NCBI GenBank assembly: GCA_023424095.1
Contig: JAFAEG010000093.1
Coordinates: 1 to 60,422, forward strand
Source: Pseudomonadota bacterium
GTDB lineage: Bacteria; Pseudomonadota; Alphaproteobacteria; Sphingomonadales; Sphingomonadaceae
Length of the DNA stretch: 60,422 nucleotides
Direction: 5' to 3'
Shown: one piece after another, positions 34,272 through 43,700 of the stretch
Layout of the letters: each line of letters begins with the position of its first letter
Numbering within the stretch: the first letter of the stretch is position 1
The notes under the pieces: generated by a model
Databases searched by the model: none
Seen by the model: the letters and a program-made list of their open reading frames with translations, nothing else
What the model was told of the DNA's origin: nothing
Program-made: the position numbers and the translations under genes

Positions 34272-35211
34272 CGGAGCCTCCGCCGCCGATCCGATCGTGC
34301 GCCGCACAATTCCCGGCCAGATCGGCTTCGACAAAGGCGTGATGAGCAATCCGGAGCTGGAACGGGCCGGCGAGGAAGCGATCGCGCGGGCGATGACCCT
34401 GATCCAGTCCCGCCACGAAAGCGGGCGCGTGCCCGACCACATGTATTACCACAATTGGGCGCATACGGCGGGCGTGATCGAGCGCGCGCAGGCGCTCGGC
34501 GTGGCGATGGGGATGAGCGAGCGGCATCTGCTGCTGACCACCATCGCCGCGGCCTATCACGACGTGGTGCAGCGCTGGGTCTCGGTCGAGCATGAGGGCG
34601 GCGTGGTGCTGCGCCAGCGGCTCGCCGGCCGCGACGAGGTCGCCAGCGCGCAGGAAGCGGTCGAGGCGATGCAGATGTTCGGCGTGCCCTTCACGCCGGA
34701 AGAGCGCGGCATCGTCGCCTCCGCGATCATCGCCACCATTCCCGGCTGGGACGGCGACGCGAACACGGTGTCGCAGCCCTTCCTGGTCTCGCACCCGGTC
34801 GTCGCCGCGGTGGCGATTGCGGACCTCGGCGCGTCGGGCATGGATTCGGCCATGTATTTCCGCGACGGCCCGGCCTTGTTCGCGGAAGAGAATCTGGACC
34901 TGATGCAATGCGTGATGAGCGTCCGGAGCGCGTCGGAAATCCCGCTCGAGCGGCAGGAAATCTATCGTTCGCGCTACCTTGCCTGGCTCGGCATCCAGCC
35001 GGGCTTTGCGCGCGGCCGGCTGCACCGGATGGAGATTGGCGAGCTGAACGGCTTCGCCCCCGAGGTGCGCGAACGGATCAAGAGCCTGTTCTCACGCTTC
35101 GATGAATCGATCGCCTTGTCGGAGGCGGCGGTCAGCCGGGCGCGGACGCTGGATTTCGTGGCTCTGATGCGCCAACTCGACGCTCGGGCCTTCCCCGACG
35201 ATCCGGGCTGA
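34261..35211 (+). CDS. HD-domain metal-dependent phosphohydrolase
   Basis: The 316-residue protein (GTG start) has the HD-superfamily pattern YHNWAHTAGVIERA near residue 61 and AAYHDVVQ near 99. Later conserved helices follow, including HPVVAAVAIADLGASGMD. HD proteins cleave phosphate esters, often nucleotides. It overlaps the FHA-decahaem gene by 11 bp and so is co-translated. With cyclic-nucleotide-binding domains in the first gene of this operon, it could act on the relevant signal, but that is speculation. ATG at 34342 is an alternative start. Confidence 0.75.
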   Translation: MRADGASAADPIVRRTIPGQIGFDKGVMSNPELERAGEEAIARAMTLIQSRHESGRVPDHMYYHNWAHTAGVIERAQALGVAMGMSERHLLLTTIAAAYHDVVQRWVSVEHEGGVVLRQRLAGRDEVASAQEAVEAMQMFGVPFTPEERGIVASAIIATIPGWDGDANTVSQPFLVSHPVVAAVAIADLGASGMDSAMYFRDGPALFAEENLDLMQCVMSVRSASEIPLERQEIYRSRYLAWLGIQPGFARGRLHRMEIGELNGFAPEVRERIKSLFSRFDESIALSEAAVSRARTLDFVALMRQLDARAFPDDPG

Positions 35212-35233
35212 GGCCAGGCCAGAAGCCCCACCG

Positions 35234-35319
35234 CCGTCATTGCGAGGAGCCGTAGGCGACGCGGCAATCCATCCCTGTGATCATCAGGATGGATTGCTTC
35301 GCTATGCTCGCAATGACGG
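35234..35319. repeat. Palindromic repeat, family B copy 1
   Basis: Outer arms CCGTCATTGCGAG and CTCGCAATGACGG and inner arms GCAATCCAT and ATGGATTGC form a nested palindrome. A second copy is at 55863-55949. This copy lies between the two converging cytochrome operons, where its hairpin could act as a bidirectional terminator. Confidence 0.85.
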
Positions 35320-35330
35320 TTCGAGTGGCG

Positions 35331-38300
35331 TTAGCGCCCCGCCGGCACCCAGTCGGCCATGTTGACCGTGTCGCTCACCTGATAGAGGCGCCCGCCGGGA
35401 TCGTCCGGATTGCGGCGGAACATGAACAGGCGCTCCTGCTCGGCGCGGGTGAAGGGGCGCGAGCCCAAGCGGCCGAACACCGCCATCTGGTGGCCGGTCT
35501 CGTCCACCGCGCGATCGCGATCGAGGCCCTTGGCCAGCGACAGAGCCGGGGAGGGGGTCCGCGCCCAGGCGATCAGCTGCGGCACCGGGCGTGGGCTGAA
35601 GCCGTAGATGTTCGGCTGCGTCTCGGGCGAGGTCAGCTGCAGCACGCGGATGCCGTTTCGGCCATCAGCGACATAGGCGAACAGCGAGGCGTTGGTGCTG
35701 GCGACGATCACGTCCTCGACATCGTTGAGCACCTGGCCGTGATCGCCGGTGTAGAACATCTGGATCTGCGGCGCGCGCGGCCGGGTGATGTTGACGATCG
35801 CCAGGCCCTGGCTCTTCGCGGCGACGTAGGCGTAGGTGCGCGCGAGGTAGATGCGGCGGGCATTCTGCAGCGGCACGGTGGCTTCCGGCACCGCGACCGG
35901 CGTCGCCATGTTGGTCACGTCGAACAGCTTCAGGCCGTCCGCGTCGGTCACCCACAGATAGCGGAATTGCATCGCCGAGGCGCGGCCGTCGCGCAGCGGT
36001 TGCGTGGAGGCGATGCGAGGCGCGAGCGGATCGTTGAGATCGACCACCACCAGAGCGTTGGGCGTCACGACATAGGCGTAGGTGCCGGCCAAGGTGATGT
36101 GCTGGGCGCCGGTCAGGACGCCGTCCGGGTTCCAGGCGCGGTTGCCGTCGCGCAGGCGGGCGCGGTCGAGGAAATTGTTGCGCGCCTCGCCGTCCGCCAG
36201 GGTGATGATGTTGACCAGGTAGAGGCCCTCTTCGGCGTCGGTCACCACCGCATAGCTGTAGATCGGGTGGAATGGCTGCTCCTGATTTTCCTGGAGCATG
36301 CTGATCGGCTGGCCGTCCGGGCCGGTGCGCACGGTCTGCGCCATCCGCTCGTTGCGGTCCGGCGCGATCGGCTGGTTGGTGGCGATCGCCATGCAGGTGG
36401 CGTTGCGCGAGGGCACGCGAGTGTTCTGCCCGGCCGGCGAGAAGGGCGCGGTGACGATCCGGTCGCTGACGCCCTTATTGCCGATATTAGCGATGTCATA
36501 GACGCGGAAGCCGCCGCGTCCTTCCGCCACCAGCATATATTCGCCGCGATTCTGCAGGCAGCCGACCCGGCCGCTCGTGCCCTGGTGGATGTTGGTGAAT
36601 TCCTCCATCGCGCGGGTCTCGCCCGAGCCCTGCCGGTCGAAGCGGGCGCCGCGCTCCCAGCGCAGCAATTCGCGCCGGTTGCGGTCGATATGCTGGCGGT
36701 AATAATCCGGGTAGGCGAAGCGGTGCAGGTAGGAGCCGATCACCGCCTGCGGCTCGTCCCATTCGGTCACGCGGGTCGCCTGGAAGCCGCCCTCCAAGCC
36801 GGACCAGGTGTGCAGGCCGACGAAGTTCACGAAGTTCGTGCCGTGCAGCATCAGCTGCGCCATGATCGCGTTGTTATCGTCTGCCTCGCTGACATGGCAG
36901 TCCGAGCAGGTCTTGGTCTCGGTCCGCCTGACGGTGTGCGGGAAATGCGGCGCGAAGGCCTGGCTGGAATAGCCGGAGGCCGAGATCGGCGGCTGCTGCA
37001 CGTAGATCCGTTCTCGGTTCAAATTGGTCGAGGACAGGATCAGAGCCGAGGTCGAGCGGATCGGCGCGATGATATTGTCCTTGGTCGTCTGATGCCGGCC
37101 GAGCTGGAACATCTCGTCGCGCGCGACCTGCGGGTTGTAGGTCGCGAAATTGCGGGTCTGGTCCGTATCCTGCGTGAAGTGGTGCATTTCCGTGCGGAAA
37201 TTCGCCTCGATCGGCAAATGGCAGCCGGCGCAGCTGGTCGTCCATGACAGGTGGCAGGTGAAGCAGGCCATTTCGTTCGTGTCGTGGGCCAGCTCCGTAT
37301 CCGGGACGCCAGGGCCGAATTCGAACGGGCGGGTCGAAGGCGCCAGATCGCGCATCAGCTTGGATCGGGCCGAGCGCGGGCTGAAGCAGGGGCCGGTGAC
37401 GCGCTGGGCGCGCTGATCGCCGTCGGGCAGGCATTCCGGCAGCACATTGTCGACGCTGTCGCGCACCTGGCTGACCACCCAGGAGATTTCGGGATCGGTG
37501 ATCGACCGCTGGATCAGGATGCGGCGATTGTCGGCGCATTGCAGGTTGAACAGGGTCCGCTCGTTCTGCCGCGCGGTCTCGCAATCCATCCATTCGAAGC
37601 GGCGCTGGCCGTCCTCGTTGCGCAGCAGCTCCAGATTGTTGCCGCGCGGCGGGGCGGCGACGTTGGAGGTGCGCAGATTGGCATATTCGCGCGCGGTGCC
37701 GTGGCAGTCGCGGCAGCCGATCTCGATCGCGTTGGCGACTTCGCCATAGATGAAGCCGTTGCCGTGGCTGTCCTGCGCGAAATGGCAGTCGGCGCATTGC
37801 AGGCCGACTTCGGCGTGGATGTCCATCATGTGGACGGCGCGGCCATTATTGTTGCCGACCTCGGGGAATTCGGCCTCGCCTTCGCGGCGATAGACTTCGC
37901 GGCGCTGGATCTCCTCGGCGCTCGCCAATTGGCCATTGCCGTCGGTGACGTCGATGATCTGACCCTGCGCGTCGAGCAGATTGCCTTCGCGATCGCGGCG
38001 ATAAATGCCGCGGAAATTCCAGCCATGGCCGTGATAATCGGCGAACTGGTTCATTCGGGCGAGCGGGTTCACCCGGTCATAGACTTCGCGCATGAAATCG
38101 GGGTCGGCCCACAGGCCGCGCGGCGCCGCCGCTTCGATATTGCGGTTGAGCACCGCGACCAGCTCCGCCGCGGTCGGATAGGCCTGGTTGCGCAGCCGTC
38201 GCTCTTCCTCGGCATTGCGGGCAGGCAGGCGGTTTTCCGGGCCGGGCCACATCAAATCCGCATCCGCCTCATAATCCCACATCGTGTAGCCGAGGTAGGA

Positions 38301-39665
38301 ATTCAGGAAGATGTTGGGCTGGTGCATGTGACAGACCATGCACTGCGAGGTCGGGATGGCGCGGGTGAAGACGTGCCGCAGCGGGTGGCCGCGCTCGCCC
38401 AGCGCCTGATGGTTGGCATCGGCGGGGGCAGCATTCTCGGCCGTGCCGCCGGCGTCGGGGGTGGCCGGCGCATTGGCATGATCGTCGCCGTCCGTCGCAT
38501 GCGGCGTGGGCATGGCGGGGATGGTCGGATCGACCGTCACGCTCTGCCCGTCCCGGCCATATTGCGCATAGACGCTGCTATGCTGCGGCTGGCGGTCGTT
38601 GGCGTAGACGACGTGGCAGGCAGCACAGCCCGAATGGCGATAGTCGCCGGGCTGGTCGTTCGTGCCCATGAACCACATGAAGGGGTCGTTGAGCCGGGTC
38701 TTGTGGATGTTCAGGACCGGGATGGCGACGCGAAGGCCAGTGCCCGGGCCGCGGTTGGACTGGCGGATGTCGGGCCGGCCCGGCTCCTCCAGCCGTTGAA
38801 TGTTGCCGGCCGGGTTGGGCAGGCCGATTTCCGCAAACTGCGTGCCGATATTGCGGCCGCCGCGCTCGAACACGCGGAACACGTCGCCGGGCGGCACCAC
38901 GTGCCAGGTGGGCAAGGGATAGAGTTCGCCAAGCACGCCGCGGGCGCGCTGCTCCTCGGTCAGCTGGCCATTCTCGCCGGTGCGCGGGGAGAAGATCGCG
39001 GCATTCTGGCCGTCGCGGGTGTAGGCTTCGCCGGTGATGTAATTTTTGAAGGGCAGGATGCCGTTATTGTAGGCCGCGCCGCCCCACAGCATTGCGCCGG
39101 TCGCCATCAGCGACCGCTCCGCCGCCTCGATGATCTGGATATGGCAGGCGCCGCACGAATCGCGGACGACGCGATAATCGGACGGGTTGGTGAAGCGCAC
39201 GAATTCCGGCGCTTCGTGGTTGAGCAGCATGTAGGTGCGCTGCGGATTGGCGCTCGACGGCCAGTGCCAGGCGCCGGGATAACGCGGCAGCACGTGCGCG
39301 CGGTCGCGGGCGGCGACATAGCGCGGGTCCTGCTTGGACAGATTGTGCAGGGTCGCGTCGCCGACCGACGGGTTGCCGCCGTGGCAATCGGTGCAGCCGA
39401 GCACCACCGCCGGCGAGCGGTGCATGGTGTGGGCGTCGCTTTCGGTGTGGCAGGACAGGCAGCCGCTTTCGCCGGACACGCCGGACTTGGCGATCATGTC
39501 CTCGCGGCTTTGCGTGCGCGGCGCCGGCGCGGCCCGGACCAGGCTATAATCGCGCGCGACCGGCTTTTCCTTTTCCGCCGCGCCGAGGGAGGAGACGCCC
39601 AGCAGGCCGCACGAGACAGCTGCCGCCGCCACGATTGCCAACCTGCCGATGCGTGATCTGATCAT
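35331..39665 (-). CDS. Giant decahaem cytochrome c with C-terminal LVIVD beta-propeller
   Basis: The 1444-residue protein has a signal peptide (to SSLGAAE). A haem region follows with ten CxxCH motifs (first CLSCH at 69-73 and CTDCH at 91-95, then CGACH, CAACH, CMVCH, CADCH, CRDCH, CFTCH, CAGCH, and CSDCH near 918). After about residue 1000 come repeated blades of LVIVD type: YMLVAEGRGGFRVYDIANIG, YAYVVTPNALVVVDLNDP, YLWVTDADGLKLFDVTN, YAYVAAKSQGLAIVNITRP. Spaced multihaem domains with a propeller suggest an exported, possibly surface, electron-transfer protein. It is the last gene of the minus operon, 16 bp after the barrel gene. Confidence 0.92.
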   Translation of the reverse strand: MIRSRIGRLAIVAAAAVSCGLLGVSSLGAAEKEKPVARDYSLVRAAPAPRTQSREDMIAKSGVSGESGCLSCHTESDAHTMHRSPAVVLGCTDCHGGNPSVGDATLHNLSKQDPRYVAARDRAHVLPRYPGAWHWPSSANPQRTYMLLNHEAPEFVRFTNPSDYRVVRDSCGACHIQIIEAAERSLMATGAMLWGGAAYNNGILPFKNYITGEAYTRDGQNAAIFSPRTGENGQLTEEQRARGVLGELYPLPTWHVVPPGDVFRVFERGGRNIGTQFAEIGLPNPAGNIQRLEEPGRPDIRQSNRGPGTGLRVAIPVLNIHKTRLNDPFMWFMGTNDQPGDYRHSGCAACHVVYANDRQPQHSSVYAQYGRDGQSVTVDPTIPAMPTPHATDGDDHANAPATPDAGGTAENAAPADANHQALGERGHPLRHVFTRAIPTSQCMVCHMHQPNIFLNSYLGYTMWDYEADADLMWPGPENRLPARNAEEERRLRNQAYPTAAELVAVLNRNIEAAAPRGLWADPDFMREVYDRVNPLARMNQFADYHGHGWNFRGIYRRDREGNLLDAQGQIIDVTDGNGQLASAEEIQRREVYRREGEAEFPEVGNNNGRAVHMMDIHAEVGLQCADCHFAQDSHGNGFIYGEVANAIEIGCRDCHGTAREYANLRTSNVAAPPRGNNLELLRNEDGQRRFEWMDCETARQNERTLFNLQCADNRRILIQRSITDPEISWVVSQVRDSVDNVLPECLPDGDQRAQRVTGPCFSPRSARSKLMRDLAPSTRPFEFGPGVPDTELAHDTNEMACFTCHLSWTTSCAGCHLPIEANFRTEMHHFTQDTDQTRNFATYNPQVARDEMFQLGRHQTTKDNIIAPIRSTSALILSSTNLNRERIYVQQPPISASGYSSQAFAPHFPHTVRRTETKTCSDCHVSEADDNNAIMAQLMLHGTNFVNFVGLHTWSGLEGGFQATRVTEWDEPQAVIGSYLHRFAYPDYYRQHIDRNRRELLRWERGARFDRQGSGETRAMEEFTNIHQGTSGRVGCLQNRGEYMLVAEGRGGFRVYDIANIGNKGVSDRIVTAPFSPAGQNTRVPSRNATCMAIATNQPIAPDRNERMAQTVRTGPDGQPISMLQENQEQPFHPIYSYAVVTDAEEGLYLVNIITLADGEARNNFLDRARLRDGNRAWNPDGVLTGAQHITLAGTYAYVVTPNALVVVDLNDPLAPRIASTQPLRDGRASAMQFRYLWVTDADGLKLFDVTNMATPVAVPEATVPLQNARRIYLARTYAYVAAKSQGLAIVNITRPRAPQIQMFYTGDHGQVLNDVEDVIVASTNASLFAYVADGRNGIRVLQLTSPETQPNIYGFSPRPVPQLIAWARTPSPALSLAKGLDRDRAVDETGHQMAVFGRLGSRPFTRAEQERLFMFRRNPDDPGGRLYQVSDTVNMADWVPAGR

Positions 39666-39681
39666 GCCTTCCCCCGCGCCC

Positions 39682-41706
39682 CTAGTAAGTCAGAATCGCG
39701 TTGAAGAGCACGGAATAATAAAAGCCCTCGCGGCCGCGGCTGGCGAACAGGTCGTTGAAGCCCGCGGTCGGGACCAGCACCGCGCCGGACAGGCGGAAAA
39801 CGAGATTCTGGTTGAAATTCGGGCGGTAGATGGCGGCGGCGGAGAGGTCGAAGCCGATCTCGTTCGGGATGGTCCCCTCGACGCGCAGCGCCTGCAGCAC
39901 GTCGGTGTGGTGGAACCAGAGGTGATTGGCGTTCAGCGACAGGCGCGCATCCGGCGTGATGTCGAAATCCGCGCCGACGCCGAGCAGGATCGTGCCCGGA
40001 TTGACGAAGTTCGACTGGCCCTCCTCCTTTGAGGAGCGAAGGTTGGCGAGGATGCCGTTGCGGCCGTTGACCGAGACCGCGCGGGCGCCGCCGGCAAAGG
40101 GGATGGTCTGGCGGATCCAGTAGCTGGTGTCGGCCCCCGCGAAGATCGGATTTTCGAAGATCGCGTCATAGCCGGCCTGGACATCGTCATAGGGATCGCT
40201 GTCGCCGCTGGAGATCATCGCGGCGCCGCGCAGGCGGATCCAGTTGAAGTCGTAGCTCGGCTCGAACGCGGCGAAATAGCCGCTGATCGTCGCGTCGCGG
40301 CCAGTGAAGACGTTGTGCCGCTCCCAGCCCAAGGCATAGCTCAAGGAGGCGGTGAGGTTGATCCGGCCGATGCGGCCGTCGGCATTGTAGCCGAAATAGA
40401 TGACGTCATAGTCGCGGCCGCGCAGGTCGCCGAACAGAGCGGGCCGCACCGGGAAGCCGTTATCGTCCAGATGGACGCGGTCGCCCTCTCGGTTGATATT
40501 GTAGGTGAGGCTGAGCTCGCTGGTCAGGCCGACGACCGGCAGATCCTGCCGGAAGACGTTGGCGTGGACGATCCAGTCGTTGCGCGGCGTCGCAGTGATG
40601 TCGTTGAGGCCGCTGTTGGTGTCCTTCTCCAGCCGCCAGACGCCGATCAGATTATATTGCCAGCGATTGTTATCGCGATTGCCGAACAGGCGGACGGCGA
40701 GATTCTGGTCGTTGAACAGGAAGCCGCGGAAATCGAACTGCAAGGGCTGGATGCCGATCCGGATCGAATCGAAATCGTAGCGGTAGGAAACGTCGCGGAA
40801 GTGATAGTCGATGAAGGCTTCCTGCACGCCGACCCAGGTGTCGAAGCGGCTCGTTCCCCGGCTCGGCTCCACATACAGAATGCGGCGCTCCGACACGTCG
40901 ACATAATTGGACTGGACCGCGAGGGTCAGGCGATATTCGACATTGGGCGGACGGTAAGCGGTGTTGCCCTTGATCAGCGCCGCCGAGAGAATGAAGGTCT
41001 GCGCGACGACGAGGCTGCGGTTGATCCCGAAGACGTCGTTATTGCCGGGCTGGTTGGTGGTCTGCACGCCGACCGGGATCGGGAAGCTCCGCGGTTCGAT
41101 CACCGTGTCGGAAATGGCGCTGCCGACGAAGAACCAGTCGTCGCCGCCTAGGCCCAAAGTGTCGAACAGGCGGCAGCCCAGCGAGCGGCGATGGGCGTCG
41201 CCGGCGGGCGTATCCTGATTGCGCAGGCCGGGCGTGCAGATCGGCCGGTCGCCCTTCAGACTGTTCTGATTATAGGGGTCGAGATAATCCTCGCGGGCGA
41301 TGCCCAACGTCTCGACCAGCCGCCAGCGGTCGGGGATCGGGATGTGATCGAGCGTGAAGGCTTCCGGCGGCGGCACGCGGATGGCGCCGGGATTGTCCTG
41401 CACCGGCCGCTCGCGCAGATCGTCGCCGGGAACGCCCGGGCGACGGCGCTCGCCCTGCAGCAAATCCTCGTCGGCCGGGAATTCGGGCGGCTCGGTGCTT
41501 GGCTGTGGCTCGGTCGGCTGGGCTTGGCCCCAATCGCCGTCGTTCGGCGGCTGGATGTCGGCGAGGCGCAGCTCCAGCTCGGCGGCATTGTAAATGTAGG
41601 GAATATCCGTGCGCGGCGCTGTCGCCGGCGGGACCTCTGTCGAAGCGTCCGCGGCGGGCGAGAAGGCCGCCAGGATCGTCGTCAAAAGAGGCGCGCCGAG
41701 CGTCAT
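39682..41706 (-). CDS. Outer-membrane beta-barrel protein, DUF1302-like
   Basis: From the start at 41706 the 674-residue product has a signal-like N-terminus, a Pro/Glu-rich stretch, then long runs of amphipathic strands (YRYDFDSIRIGIQPLQFDFRG, GRINLTASLSYALGWE, FDITPDARLSLNANHLWF). It ends in the aromatic residue of ...YYSVLFNAILTY, typical of outer-membrane barrels. It overlaps the upstream GlcG lipoprotein gene by four bases. In porin-cytochrome conduits a barrel houses a multihaem cytochrome; this protein is the natural candidate here. The DUF1302 assignment is tentative. Confidence 0.72.
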   Translation of the reverse strand: MTLGAPLLTTILAAFSPAADASTEVPPATAPRTDIPYIYNAAELELRLADIQPPNDGDWGQAQPTEPQPSTEPPEFPADEDLLQGERRRPGVPGDDLRERPVQDNPGAIRVPPPEAFTLDHIPIPDRWRLVETLGIAREDYLDPYNQNSLKGDRPICTPGLRNQDTPAGDAHRRSLGCRLFDTLGLGGDDWFFVGSAISDTVIEPRSFPIPVGVQTTNQPGNNDVFGINRSLVVAQTFILSAALIKGNTAYRPPNVEYRLTLAVQSNYVDVSERRILYVEPSRGTSRFDTWVGVQEAFIDYHFRDVSYRYDFDSIRIGIQPLQFDFRGFLFNDQNLAVRLFGNRDNNRWQYNLIGVWRLEKDTNSGLNDITATPRNDWIVHANVFRQDLPVVGLTSELSLTYNINREGDRVHLDDNGFPVRPALFGDLRGRDYDVIYFGYNADGRIGRINLTASLSYALGWERHNVFTGRDATISGYFAAFEPSYDFNWIRLRGAAMISSGDSDPYDDVQAGYDAIFENPIFAGADTSYWIRQTIPFAGGARAVSVNGRNGILANLRSSKEEGQSNFVNPGTILLGVGADFDITPDARLSLNANHLWFHHTDVLQALRVEGTIPNEIGFDLSAAAIYRPNFNQNLVFRLSGAVLVPTAGFNDLFASRGREGFYYSVLFNAILTY

Positions 41707-43700
41707 TTTCCCTGGCACACATTCTGGTCGCTCGAGCCGATGAACGGCGCGAACGGGCAGCCGACCCAGCGCAGGCGGACGTTGGTGGCGGGGTGGACGA
41801 CCTGATCCGAACGGATGGCCGGCGGGGCATTGTTGATCGTGCCGAGCCGAAGCCCGCCATTGTGCGCGCCCAGGAAGCTGATCATGTCGTCCTGATCGAT
41901 GCCGTCGCCCGAGACGCCGATCGCCCCGACCAGCACATTGCCGCGATAGACCGGCACCGAGCCGGGGAAGATCTGCATGCCGTTGGCGAGCAGATTGCGG
42001 TTCGGCAAATTGGTGCATTGCATCGGCGTGTCGGGGCCGAGGCCGAGGCCGGCGAGCACGTGCTGGACGATGTTGTCGACGATCAGATCGGACTGGATGC
42101 CGACCGAGAAGGGGCTGAAGCCCTGGATCGCGGGCGAGAGCGGACCGTTGGGCCGCGCGACTTCGCCGTCCGGATAATAAGGCCGCGCGAAATTGCCGAT
42201 CGAGCGGTTCGAGAAAGCGGTCTGGCCGGTGAAGAAATTGGGATTGCCGAAGAATGTCCGGCTCGCCTGGACGTAATTGGCGACGCGATTGCCGGCGGTG
42301 ACCGAGGCGGGCAGCCCGCCGAGCGCCATGGTTGCCGGAACCGCCTGCAATTGTGCGGCGGCGATGGCGCTGGAGAAGAACATCGCCGTGCGCGCCTTCT
42401 GCAGCGAGACGTCGATGCCGAAGATCGGCGCATCGGGCGAGCGGACCACGCCGAGCACCGCGCCATTGGTGTCGACCATGCTGATCGACACCTGCGCGCG
42501 GCTGTCGAGCGGCTGGCGGATCTGGGCGCGCGCGGCGCTCATTACCTTGAACGCTTCTTCCAGCGTCGCCTGCACTTCCGCCTGAGTCAGCGACTGCGGC
42601 AGGCCTTCCGTGCCAGCGCGGATCGGGAAGCGGTTCACGCCGGCGCCGTTGGTCAGGATGTAGGCGTCGGGGTTGGAGAATTCGGCGGCGGTGGAGGGGC
42701 GGATGCCGGACGCCTCGCTGCCATATGCGCTGCCCGGCAGCACGCCACCGGCGGCGGCGAAATAAGCTGGGGCGTCCTGCAAGGTGCCGACCGGGCCGTT
42801 GATCGCCGCGAAGCTTGGCGCCGCCCCGGTGGATTGGAAATTGGCCGGCGACGCATCGCTGTAGCGCAGGGCGGTGCCGTCGACGGTGATCCGTTCGGCG
42901 CGGATGCCTTCCGGCGCCTCGAACCCGCGCACGGCCGCGAGCGCGATGATCTCGTCATTCTCCAGGTCGATGTCGCGGATCTCGCGGTCGAAGCCGTAAA
43001 CGCCGTCGGTGATCACGCCGATGCCGCCGACTACGACGCCGTTGATGTAGATCGGGAAACCGCCCGGATCGGCGGCGAGGCCGAGCGGCGAGCGCTTCGG
43101 GCCGATCAGAGCCGCCGGGCCGACCGCGCCGAAACGCTGCGACAGGTCCGAACAGGGCAATTGGCTGAACTGCACGCCGTAGAGCGGGCCGCTTTCCAGC
43201 CCGACCGCGACCGCGGATGGCGGGAAATGCTCCTGCACGATCTGGCTGGCGGTGCGGGTCGAGAAGGCGTTGCCGCCGGAGGACAGATAAGCGCCGGTAA
43301 TCGCCTTTGCGATCGCGGCGAAGCGGGCGGCGGGGGCGGGGAGCATGACCCCCTGCAGGCCGGTGTTGAAGGCGGGGCCGCCCGGCGCATCCGGCACGCG
43401 GACATTCTGGTTGGCGCCATTGGTGCCGAACACGGCGAGCACGTTGCCGACCCGGTCGGTGACCGCGATGGTCGCGCCGACGCCGCGCGCCTGCGCTTCC
43501 TGGACGGCCTGCGCGATGATCTGCTGGACCTGCGCCTGGCTGAGCGAGGCCTGGACGGGATCGGCGAAGACCCGGGTCGGCGGCGGTGGCGGCGTCGGCC
43601 CCGGCGGCGGACCGGGCGGCGCGGGAATCGACGATCCACCACCGCCGCAGGAGCTGAGCAGCAGCGCCGCGATCGCGATCATCGATGTTGCGTGCTTCAT
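41703..43700 (-). CDS. Lipoprotein with two GlcG/HbpS-type haem-binding domains
   Basis: The 665-residue protein has a lipobox (LLSSC, Cys near residue 18) and a Pro/Gly linker. Two GlcG/HbpS-like domains follow: the first with ATIAVTDRVGNVLAVFG and GGFPIYINGVVVGGIGV, the second with VSISMVDTNGAVLGVVRSPDAP and GSVPVYRGNVLVGAIGVSGDG. HbpS proteins bind or degrade haem. The doubled, very long form in a cytochrome operon suggests haem storage or a structural role at the outer membrane. It overlaps both neighbours by four bases. Confidence 0.82.
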   Translation of the reverse strand: MKHATSMIAIAALLLSSCGGGGSSIPAPPGPPPGPTPPPPPTRVFADPVQASLSQAQVQQIIAQAVQEAQARGVGATIAVTDRVGNVLAVFGTNGANQNVRVPDAPGGPAFNTGLQGVMLPAPAARFAAIAKAITGAYLSSGGNAFSTRTASQIVQEHFPPSAVAVGLESGPLYGVQFSQLPCSDLSQRFGAVGPAALIGPKRSPLGLAADPGGFPIYINGVVVGGIGVITDGVYGFDREIRDIDLENDEIIALAAVRGFEAPEGIRAERITVDGTALRYSDASPANFQSTGAAPSFAAINGPVGTLQDAPAYFAAAGGVLPGSAYGSEASGIRPSTAAEFSNPDAYILTNGAGVNRFPIRAGTEGLPQSLTQAEVQATLEEAFKVMSAARAQIRQPLDSRAQVSISMVDTNGAVLGVVRSPDAPIFGIDVSLQKARTAMFFSSAIAAAQLQAVPATMALGGLPASVTAGNRVANYVQASRTFFGNPNFFTGQTAFSNRSIGNFARPYYPDGEVARPNGPLSPAIQGFSPFSVGIQSDLIVDNIVQHVLAGLGLGPDTPMQCTNLPNRNLLANGMQIFPGSVPVYRGNVLVGAIGVSGDGIDQDDMISFLGAHNGGLRLGTINNAPPAIRSDQVVHPATNVRLRWVGCPFAPFIGSSDQNVCQGK

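Noticed and set aside
37251..39656. An 801-codon open frame on the plus strand opposite the giant decahaem gene
   Set aside because: It is Ala/Arg/Gly/His-rich without domains, and lies opposite a frame with a signal peptide, ten haem motifs and propeller repeats. It is a high-GC shadow.
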